Part shown: positions 1-5,278 of the stretch, piece after piece
Layout of the letters: each line of letters opens with the position of its first letter
Position numbering within the stretch: the first letter of the stretch is position 1
Source: Pseudomonadota bacterium
Lineage (GTDB): Bacteria > Pseudomonadota > Alphaproteobacteria > Rhizobiales > Xanthobacteraceae
DNA: 6,021 nucleotides
Assembly: GCA_023390695.1 (NCBI GenBank)
Contig: JAEWCJ010000218.1
Span: 1-6,021 of the forward strand
Direction: 5' to 3'
The notes under the pieces: model-generated
What the model was told of the DNA's origin: nothing
What the model saw: the letters and a program-made list of their open reading frames with translations, nothing else
The model's database searches: none
Made by a program: the position numbers and the translations under genes

Positions 1-945
1 GAGCAGGTTGGAGGCGTCCATCGCGCCGCCGGAGGTGGCGCCGGCGCCGATCACGGTGTGGATCTCGTCGATGAACATGATCGCGCCGGGGGTGGCCTCG
101 ATCTCCTTGATCACCTGTTTCAGGCGCTCTTCGAAATCGCCGCGTTAGCGTGTGCCGGCGAGCAGCGTACCCATGTCGAGCGAGAACACGGTCGAGCTTT
201 TCAGCACGTCCGGCACCTCGCCATGCACGATGCGGCGCGCAAGGCCCTCCGCGATCGCGGTCTTGCCGACGCCGGCATCGCCGACCAGCAGCGGGTTGTT
301 CTTCTGGCGGCGGCACAGCACCTGGATGGTGCGGCTGATTTCCGGGTCGCGGCCGATCAGCGGATCGATCTTGCCCTCGCGCGCCTTCTTGTTGAGGTTG
401 ATGCAATAGGCGTCGAGCGCATCGCCCTTCTTCTTGGCGTCGTCGCCCGACTTGGGGTCGGTCTCGTCGTCGGCGCCGCGCACGGGCCGCGATTCCGACA
501 TGCCCGGCCGCTTGGCGATGCCGTGGCTGATATAATTGACCGCGTCGTAGCGCGTCATGTCCTGCTCCTGCAGGAAATACGCGGCATGGCTCTCGCGCTC
601 GGCAAAGATCGCGACCAGCACATTGGCGCCGGTGACTTCCTCGCGGCCGGACGATTGCACATGAATGACGGCGCGCTGGATCACGCGCTGAAAGCCGGCG
701 GTCGGCTTGGAATCCTCCGAGCCTTCGGTGACCAGGTTTTCCAGTTCGTTTTCCAGATAGGAGACGAGATTGCGGCGCAGCTTGTCGAGGTCGACATTGC
801 AGGCGCGCATCACCGCGGCTGAATCGGAATCGTCGATCAGCGCCAGCAGCAGGTGCTCGAGCGTCGCGTATTCATGATGGCGCTCATTGGCGAGCGCCAG
901 AGCCCGATGAAGCGACTGTTCTAGGCTGCGCGAGAAACTGGGCAT
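1..945 (-). pseudogene. clpA: ClpA, ATP-dependent Clp protease unfoldase subunit, 3' end outside the window, interrupted by an in-frame stop
   Basis: ClpA is the cytoplasmic AAA+ unfoldase that feeds substrates, including those delivered by ClpS, into the ClpP peptidase. The start at 943-945 is supported by an AAGGA ribosome binding site 6 bases upstream (TCCTT at 952-956 on the plus strand). The visible part has the double Clp N-domain (about residues 1-140), a charged linker (about 142-180, rich in D and K) and the beginning of the first AAA+ domain, with IGRD at 197-200 and Walker A GDAGVGKT at 222-229. Codon 267 is TAA (145-147) where ClpA has the tyrosine of the pore loop (GT[K/R]YRGDFEERL). 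The same frame then continues as [16 protein letters not shown], Walker B IMFIDEIH and [16 protein letters not shown] to the window edge, so there is no frameshift or deletion. As written, the product would be 266 residues and unable to unfold substrates. A sequencing error is the main alternative. TAA also ends the second vWA gene, which argues against codon reassignment. Identity is certain; the pseudogene status depends on one base. Confidence 0.9.
145..147 (-). other. Premature TAA codon in clpA at the D1 pore-loop tyrosine
   Basis: Read on the minus strand, the codons around this site are CGC TAA CGC GGC GAT TTC, giving R-stop-R-G-D-F. The family motif is [KR]-Y-R-G-D-F, so a single third-position change (TAC or TAT to TAA) explains the stop. 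Both flanks are typical ClpA in the same frame. The lesion removes the rest of D1, including Walker B, and all of the D2 and ClpP-binding regions. Confidence 0.9.
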
Positions 946-1021
946 CTTGTATCCTTCAAGTCCCGGCTCGACCGCCGGTTATGTCTGCCGCCCCCGGCCG
1001 ACTGAGTTGGGCGCCCGCGGT

Positions 1022-1420
1022 TCATTTCTTTTCCATGACGCATTGCAAAGGATGGTGATGTTTGCGGGCAAAGTCCATCACCTGCGTCACTTTTGTTTCC
1101 GCCACTTCATACGTATAGACGCCGCATTCACCGATCCCGTGGTGATGCACATGCAGCATGATCTGGTTGGCGGCCTCGCGGTCCTTGTTGAAAAACCGCT
1201 CCAGCACATGCACCACGAACTCCATCGGCGTGTAGTCGTCGTTCAACAACAACACCCGGTAGAGACTGGGCCGCTTGGTCTGCGGCTTGGTCTTGGTGAT
1301 GACGGCGGTTCCCGGAGCGCCGGGGTCTCCCCGCCCCTTGCGGTCGTCACCGGCCATCCGGGCCGCTGACCCCGGAACCAGGCCTGAAATCGGGAAAGTC
1401 ATCAGAAAAATCGCACTCAT
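1022..1420 (-). CDS. clpS: ClpS, ATP-dependent Clp protease adaptor
   Basis: ClpS binds N-degron substrates (bulky hydrophobic N-terminal residues) and hands them to the ClpA N-domain for degradation by ClpAP in the cytoplasm. With this start the protein has 132 residues and ends in TGA at 1022-1024. It has the signature [13 protein letters not shown] at 58-70 and the C-terminal [16 protein letters not shown] block. By alignment from memory to E. coli ClpS, the pocket residues N34, D35, D36, T38, M40 and H66 correspond to N60, D61, D62, T64, M66 and H92, all present. Residues 1-50 are a low-complexity tail rich in Gly, Pro and Lys. The start is uncertain: in-frame ATGs also lie at 1511-1513, 1478-1480, 1400-1402 and 1355-1357, and none has a convincing ribosome binding site. 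1400-1402 (126 residues) is an equally good choice. The gene lies 76 bases upstream of clpA on the same strand, as expected for a clpSA operon. Confidence 0.93.
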   Translation of the reverse strand: MSAIFLMTFPISGLVPGSAARMAGDDRKGRGDPGAPGTAVITKTKPQTKRPSLYRVLLLNDDYTPMEFVVHVLERFFNKDREAANQIMLHVHHHGIGECGVYTYEVAETKVTQVMDFARKHHHPLQCVMEKK

Positions 1421-1732
1421 CGGACGCCGGTCATCCCCAGTTTGGAGGCTTTTGAAGGAGCGCACTTGGCAGACCTTCATAATAATGCCGGAGCACGGCC
1501 TGTGCCAGATCACAGGTTTCGGAACAGCTTTGCTGTCCGGTTCTGCCGAACGGCTCGCGATTCACCCGCCACACTCCGCGATTCACCGACCGAAATACGG
1601 ATAAATCGCGGCAAATTGCGATGAATCTTTCGGAAATGACAACACCAATCGTCAAAACCTCGTGGCCATGATCGCGCGATCAAATGCCCCGTTTGCAGGC
1701 CGGTCCGGCGCAACCACACTGGAGCTGTCAAG
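1421..1732. promoter_or_regulatory. Divergent intergenic region between clpS and the first vWA gene
   Basis: This roughly 310-base stretch separates the minus-strand clpSA unit from the plus-strand vWA genes and must hold both promoters. The short frames that cross it have no recognisable protein features and no good ribosome binding sites, so I call no gene. It contains a phased direct repeat at 1557-1587 and three GANTC sites, listed separately. The part from about 1590 to 1660 is more AT-rich than the flanking genes. I see no clear -35/-10 pair: a TTGACG reads on the minus strand at 1650-1655, but no good -10 follows at the usual distance. Confidence 0.5.
1557..1587. repeat. Two direct copies of GCGATTCACC phased at 21 bp
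   Basis: GCGATTCACC occurs at 1557-1566 and again at 1578-1587. The start-to-start distance is 21 bases, close to two turns of B-DNA, so both copies face the same side of the helix, as in many operators. Each copy contains GATTC, a GANTC target of the alphaproteobacterial methyltransferase CcrM (1559-1563 and 1580-1584). A third GANTC site, GAATC, is at 1623-1627. The repeat is directly visible; a role as regulator binding site is inference. Confidence 0.5.
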
Positions 1733-3007
1733 ATGTTGTTCACCCGTTTTCTGCGGAACCGGGACGGTGGTGTCGCCCCCCTGCTCGCGCTGGCTGCATT
1801 GCCGCTGATGGCTGCGACCGGGGCCGCCGTCGATTACGGCCGCGCCAATTCCACCCGGACGGCGCTGCAGGCGGCGCTCGATGCGACCGGCCTGATGCTG
1901 TCGCAGGAGGCGGCGACCCTGGACGCGGCCGACATCGGCCCCCGGGCCAATGCCTATTTCACCTCGCTGTTCACCCGGACCGAGGCCAGGAACGTCACGC
2001 TGGCGCATGAGTTCAGCACCCCGCAGCAGGGCAGCTTCTCGCTCAAGCTCACCGCCAGCGCGACCGTGCCGCTGATGTTTGCCGGCATTCTTGGCCGGTC
2101 GGAGATGCAGGTTGGAACGTCCAGCGAAGTCCTGTGGGGCATCAAGAAGCTCAATCTGGCGCTGGCGCTCGACAATACCGGTTCGATGTCGTCAAGCGGC
2201 AAGATGCTCGCCTTGAAGACGGCCGCGCATAATCTGCTCGATACGCTGCAGGCCGCCGAAAAGGTTCCGGGCGACATCAAGGTATCGATCGTGCCGTTCG
2301 CGACCGACGTCAATGTCGGCACCCACAATGTGAACAGCAACTGGATCGACTGGAGCGAGTGGGAAGCGAAGAACGGCACCTGCAGCCGGTCCGGCAACAA
2401 TACGCAAAGCGCCTGCGCATCCAAGGGCGGCACCTGGACTCCGAAGAACCGCAGCACCTGGAACGGCTGCGTCTATGACCGCGACCAGAACAACGACGTA
2501 CTGAACACGGCGACCGCCGGCACCCCCGCAACCAAGTTCCGCGCCAACCAGGCGACGAATTGTCCGGCCGCGATGCTGCCGCTGAGCGAGAACTGGCGCG
2601 ATCTGCACGGCAAGATCGACGCCATGACGCCGACCGGAAATACCAACGTCACCATCGGCCTCGCCTGGGCGTGGCAGACGCTGTCGCCGGTCGCACCGAT
2701 GAACGCGCCCGCGCCGCAGCCCGATCTCGACAAGGTGATCATTCTTCTGACCGACGGCCAGAACACGCAGAACCGCTGGACCACCTCGACCTCTTCGATC
2801 GATGCCCGCACGCAGAAACTCTGCGAGAACGCGAAAGCCGACAACATCAAGATCTATACGGTGCGCGTGATCAACGGCAATGCCGGCCTTCTGAGAAACT
2901 GCGCCACCAAGCCGGACATGTATTACGACGTCGATCAGGCCGATCAGCTCAACGTCGTTTTCAAGTCCATCGCGCAGAATCTCGCCAATCTGCGGATCGC
3001 AAAATAG
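1733..3007 (+). CDS. TadG-like von Willebrand factor A domain protein, first of a tandem pair
   Basis: This 424-residue protein is probably anchored in the inner membrane and faces the periplasm. A GGAG ribosome binding site (1721-1724) lies 8 bases before the ATG. Residues 8-50 match the TadE/TadG-like N-terminal pattern: basic FLRNRDGG, a hydrophobic segment at about 12-34, then AVDYGRANSTRTALQAALDATGL. A vWA domain follows, with metal-site (MIDAS) motif DNTGS at 147-151 in strand NLALALDNTGSM, the loop threonine in GNTN at 302-305, and the acidic LTDG at 339-342. Between the MIDAS motif and that threonine sits a polar insert rich in Trp and Asn (about 200-280). Cysteines at 217, 228, 246, 277, 364 and 390 are all kept in the downstream paralogue, suggesting disulfides in an oxidising compartment. 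vWA domains bind metal and mediate protein contacts, and TadG proteins are associated with Flp pilus assembly; no pilus gene is nearby, so the role is unknown. It ends in TAG. Confidence 0.88.
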   Translation: MLFTRFLRNRDGGVAPLLALAALPLMAATGAAVDYGRANSTRTALQAALDATGLMLSQEAATLDAADIGPRANAYFTSLFTRTEARNVTLAHEFSTPQQGSFSLKLTASATVPLMFAGILGRSEMQVGTSSEVLWGIKKLNLALALDNTGSMSSSGKMLALKTAAHNLLDTLQAAEKVPGDIKVSIVPFATDVNVGTHNVNSNWIDWSEWEAKNGTCSRSGNNTQSACASKGGTWTPKNRSTWNGCVYDRDQNNDVLNTATAGTPATKFRANQATNCPAAMLPLSENWRDLHGKIDAMTPTGNTNVTIGLAWAWQTLSPVAPMNAPAPQPDLDKVIILLTDGQNTQNRWTTSTSSIDARTQKLCENAKADNIKIYTVRVINGNAGLLRNCATKPDMYYDVDQADQLNVVFKSIAQNLANLRIAK

Positions 3008-3016
3008 CCCGCCCGG

Positions 3017-3034
3017 CGCGGTTAACGAACCGCG
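3017..3034. repeat. Short inverted repeat just after the first vWA gene
   Basis: CGCGGTT (3017-3023) and AACCGCG (3028-3034) form a perfect 7-bp stem with an AACG loop, starting 10 bases after the stop codon. No T-run follows, so it is not a standard intrinsic terminator. It could be an RNA-stabilising hairpin, or a palindromic protein site (GGTTAACGAACC core). Confidence 0.5.
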
Positions 3035-3060
3035 AAACCGGCGGCGGCTTTTCCAGGTCC

Positions 3061-3091
3061 GCGCGGCGTCCTTCATTAAGGACGCCGGCGC
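3061..3091. repeat. Strong hairpin between the two vWA genes
   Basis: GGCGTCCTT (3065-3073) pairs perfectly with AAGGACGCC (3078-3086) around a CATT loop. The outer GCGC (3061-3064) can pair with GCGC at 3088-3091 if the base at 3087 is bulged, giving a very GC-rich stem of about 13 bp. No U-tract follows directly; the nearest T-rich stretch is 3117-3127. It is more likely a transcript-stability, processing or attenuating structure than a classical terminator. Confidence 0.55.
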
Positions 3092-3201
3092 GGAACCGCA
3101 TGCTTAACGGCCGGTAATCTTCTTTTTGGATCGAGCTTTACTGCAATTTAATCCGCGAGGTTTACGACCTGTTTGGAGAATTCCAAGCCCAGGTAACCTC
3201 C

Positions 3202-4551
3202 ATGCTTGTCTTGTCCATTTGCAACTCTGTGCGCAGCAGCTTGCGCGACTTCCGGCGGGCGCAAGACGGCAATATCGCGATCATTTTCGCCCTCGCGAGC
3301 CTGCCGGTCATCGGACTGATGGGCGCCGCGATCGACTATAGCCGCGCCAATTCGGCGCGGACCGCGCTGCAAGCCGCGCTCGACGCCACCGGGCTCACGC
3401 TGTCGAAGGAAGCGCAGTCCCTGTCCAGCGCCCAGCTCAACGAAAAGGCGCTCAAATACTTCCTGGCCAATTTCAACCGGCCGCAGGCCACCGATGTGAA
3501 GATCGAGACCGTCTTCACCGACCTCAATAACGGCAAGTACAAGCTCGACATCTCCGGCACCGCGCAACTGCCTGCCACCATCACCGGCTGGTGGCGGGAA
3601 AAGTTCACGCTCGCCTCCGACACGCAGGTGATCTGGGGCTACAAAAAGCTGGAGCTAGCGCTGGCGCTCGACAACACCGGCTCGATGTCGTCCAACAAGA
3701 AGATGGACCAGCTCAAGACCGCCGCCAAGAATCTGATCGAAACGCTGAAGAAGGCCGCCAAGAAGGACGGCGACATCAAGATCTCCATCATTCCCTTCGC
3801 CACGGACGTCAATGTGGGAACCGGCAATGTCAACGCCGAATGGATCCGCTGGGACGAATGGGAGGCAGACGACACCAACCATACCTGCATGAAGTCGGGC
3901 AAAGAGGTCACAGATAGCAAAAACCGCAGGATCACGACTCAAAGCGCCTGCAAAACCCAAGACAAAAGCGCGACATGGCAGTTGAACGCCAAGTCGACCT
4001 GGAACGGCTGCGTGTGGGATCGCGATCAGAGCAACGACGTGAAGAACACCGCGACCAACAAGAATATCAAGGACACCAAGTTCTCTGCGCACCAGGCATC
4101 GAACTGCCCGGTGGCGATGCTGCCGCTGACGTATAACTGGACGACGCTGACCAACAAGATCGATGCGATGACACCGGTCGGCAATACCAACGTCACCATC
4201 GGCCTCGCCCTCGCCTGGCAGACGCTGTCGCCGGTCGCGCCGTTCAACGCCGCCACGCCCAACACAGATCTCGACAAGGTGATCATCCTCCTGACCGACG
4301 GCGACAATACGCAGAACCGTTTCTCGACCAACAAGAACACGATCGACGCGCGTACCAAACTTGCCTGCCAGAACGCCAAGGACGCGAATATCAAAATCTA
4401 CAGCATTCGCGTCATCAACGGGAATGCCAGCCTGCTCAGAGACTGCGCGACCAAGACGGACATGTATTACGACGTGCAGGACGCCTCGCAGCTCAACACG
4501 GTGTTCACCAACATCGCCAACAGCCTGGCGAGCCTGCGGCTCTCGCAGTAA
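3202..4551 (+). CDS. TadG-like von Willebrand factor A domain protein, second of a tandem pair
   Basis: This 449-residue paralogue of the upstream gene has the same architecture. The N-terminus is basic (RDFRRAQDGN), followed by a hydrophobic segment at about 24-45 and AIDYSRANSARTALQAALDATGL. The vWA domain has DNTGS at 157-161, GNTN at 327-330 and LTDG at 364-367. RTALQAALDATGL, FATDVNVGT and GNTNVTIGLA are identical in both proteins. The six cysteines are kept (229, 250, 270, 302, 389, 415), but the first cysteine loop is 10 residues longer and the protein is richer in Lys, Thr and Asn. An extra Cys7 lies in the presumed cytoplasmic tail. The ATG follows a modest ribosome binding site (AGG at 3191-3193); a GTG at 3229 would give an N-terminus closer in length to the paralogue, but lacks one. 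The 194-base gap holds two hairpins, so the genes may be co-transcribed with separate control. It is probably membrane-anchored and periplasm-facing, function unknown. It ends in TAA ahead of a terminator. Confidence 0.88.
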   Translation: MLVLSICNSVRSSLRDFRRAQDGNIAIIFALASLPVIGLMGAAIDYSRANSARTALQAALDATGLTLSKEAQSLSSAQLNEKALKYFLANFNRPQATDVKIETVFTDLNNGKYKLDISGTAQLPATITGWWREKFTLASDTQVIWGYKKLELALALDNTGSMSSNKKMDQLKTAAKNLIETLKKAAKKDGDIKISIIPFATDVNVGTGNVNAEWIRWDEWEADDTNHTCMKSGKEVTDSKNRRITTQSACKTQDKSATWQLNAKSTWNGCVWDRDQSNDVKNTATNKNIKDTKFSAHQASNCPVAMLPLTYNWTTLTNKIDAMTPVGNTNVTIGLALAWQTLSPVAPFNAATPNTDLDKVIILLTDGDNTQNRFSTNKNTIDARTKLACQNAKDANIKIYSIRVINGNASLLRDCATKTDMYYDVQDASQLNTVFTNIANSLASLRLSQ

Positions 4552-4568
4552 GCTCCATCCCGCAAAAC

Positions 4569-4596
4569 AAAAGCCCGGCATGTTGCCGGGCTTTTT
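4569..4596. terminator. Bidirectional Rho-independent terminator
   Basis: AAGCCCGGC (4571-4579) and GCCGGGCTT (4585-4593) form a perfect GC-rich 9-bp stem with loop ATGTT, followed by further Ts to 4596. On the other strand the As at 4567-4572 provide a matching U-tract. It lies between the convergent second vWA gene (ends 4551, plus) and phasin gene (ends 4627, minus) and probably terminates both. Confidence 0.9.
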
Positions 4597-4626
4597 CATT
4601 GCATCTTCGTTGCGGCGTTGAAAACG

Positions 4627-4962
4627 CTACTTCGCCGCAACCTTCGTGAACAGGTTCTCGTACGGCTTGTAAGCCTCCTTGGCGAGATCCGCGTACAATT
4701 CGCCGACCTTGGCCGCCTCGGACACGAAGCCCTCATAGACGTCCTTGAGATAGCCCTGCTGCACCTCGATCGCCTTGTCGACCGACCTGGCCCCGAGCAG
4801 CTTTTCAAAAGCCGCCGCACCGTTCTCGAAGCTCTTTCTGGAATAGTCGGCCATTTCGACGGCGATGGCCTGCACTCCCTTGGTCGTGGCACCGAAGGAC
4901 TTCAGCGCCACATCCACGTTCTCTTTTCCGAACTGCTGAATTTCATCGAAATTCTTGATCAT
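4627..4962 (-). CDS. Phasin family protein (polyhydroxyalkanoate granule-associated)
   Basis: Phasins coat polyhydroxybutyrate granules in the cytoplasm and control their number and size. This 111-residue protein begins MIKNFDEIQQFGKENVDVALKSFG and continues with the family's helical pattern: GVQAIAVEMADYSRKSFENG (29-48), AAFEKLLGARSVDKAIEVQQGYL (50-72) and YEGFVSEAAKVGELYADLAKEAYKPYE (76-102). This matches a Phasin_2-type protein, with length typical of rhizobial members. It has no signal peptide, membrane segment or cysteine and is predicted to be almost wholly alpha-helical. I chose the start at 4960-4962 because AGGGG stands 7 bases upstream. An in-frame ATG at 5014-5016 would add an Arg-rich 18-residue extension unlike phasins. 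It ends in TAG and is convergent with the vWA genes. A possible PhaR operator lies upstream at 5044-5064. Confidence 0.9.
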   Translation of the reverse strand: MIKNFDEIQQFGKENVDVALKSFGATTKGVQAIAVEMADYSRKSFENGAAAFEKLLGARSVDKAIEVQQGYLKDVYEGFVSEAAKVGELYADLAKEAYKPYENLFTKVAAK

Positions 4963-4969
4963 GACACTG

Positions 4970-4974
4970 CCCCT
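4970..4974 (-). promoter_or_regulatory. Ribosome binding site that fixes the phasin start
   Basis: The minus strand reads AGGGG here, 7 bases before the ATG at 4960-4962. This supports the 111-residue phasin over the longer 129-residue reading that begins at 5016. Confidence 0.7.
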
Positions 4975-5043
4975 GTAGCGGCGGCGGCCTGGCCGCCTTG
5001 CCGATGACATTTTCAACGGCCAAGCGACCGTTCGGGGAGTAAC

Positions 5044-5064
5044 TTATGTTGCATTGCACAATAA
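5044..5064. promoter_or_regulatory. TGC-rich imperfect palindrome, candidate PhaR operator for phasin
   Basis: TTATGTTGCA (5044-5053) and TGCACAATAA (5055-5064) are inverted copies around a central T, matching at 8 of 10 positions, with the core TTGCATTGCA. In Paracoccus and Rhodobacter the repressor PhaR binds TGC-rich sites upstream of phasin and related genes. The site is about 82 bases upstream of the phasin start. The palindrome is seen; assignment to PhaR is inferred from sequence style and neighbour. Confidence 0.45.
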
Positions 5065-5099
5065 ATCAAGGGGAGGATTGTGCATCGCATCATCTGTCA

Positions 5100-5107
5100 T
5101 TAACCAT
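5100..5107 (+). promoter_or_regulatory. CtrA-like half-site TTAACCAT
   Basis: TTAACCAT matches the half-site of the alphaproteobacterial cell-cycle regulator CtrA. Another TTAAC is at 5117-5121, but the spacing (13 bases between the TTAA cores) is not the canonical TTAA-N7-TTAA. The site lies about 170 bases before the carboxypeptidase start. Such 8-mers arise by chance in AT-rich DNA, so this is only a candidate. Confidence 0.28.
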
Positions 5108-5278
5108 CAGTTTTTATTAACTTTTTAGCAATCGCAATTTCCTATCCTTCTCAACTGTGCTGCGGTGGCCACAGGGGCTGAGGCTCCTGGGCGGCGGCTT
5201 CGGCGCCAATGGAGCAGACCGGGCGCTCGGCGAAGTGCCCGTTCAACGTCAAAAAGAGTACGGAAGACTGGTGAGCCC

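Larger units (their letters stand above)
4963..5278. promoter_or_regulatory. Divergent intergenic region between phasin and the carboxypeptidase
   Basis: These 316 bases hold the promoters of the minus-strand phasin and the plus-strand carboxypeptidase. I see no credible gene. The middle (about 5040-5145) is strikingly AT-rich against the GC-rich surroundings and contains a TGC-rich imperfect palindrome (5044-5064), a CtrA-like TTAACCAT (5100-5107) and a second TTAAC at 5117-5121. The segment from about 5146 to 5278 is GC-rich and may be the long leader of the carboxypeptidase mRNA. Confidence 0.5.

Noticed and set aside
58..822. Long plus-strand open frame opposite clpA (254 codons)
   Set aside because: It is the antisense shadow of a clear ClpA coding frame in GC-rich DNA; the translation is low-complexity Ala/Arg/Leu with no recognisable motif.
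1431..1655. Minus-strand 74-codon frame upstream of clpS
   Set aside because: No ribosome binding site, no recognisable motif, and it overlaps the promoter region; most likely chance.
2192..3076. Long minus-strand open frame opposite the first vWA gene (294 codons), with a similar one at 3655-4599 opposite the second
   Set aside because: Both are antisense to well-supported vWA genes, and they resemble each other only because the sense genes are paralogues. They are Arg/Gly/Val-rich and lack plausible domains.
1733..4551. Assembly duplication as the explanation for the two vWA genes
   Set aside because: The copies differ throughout in sequence, length and charge, so they are diverged paralogues, not a copied segment.
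5070..5103. GGGGAGG followed by GTG and a 7-residue reading ending in TAA, a possible leader peptide
   Set aside because: The spacing from GGAGG to GTG is only 3 bases, the peptide is tiny and has no attenuator-like codon run, and no paired hairpins follow.
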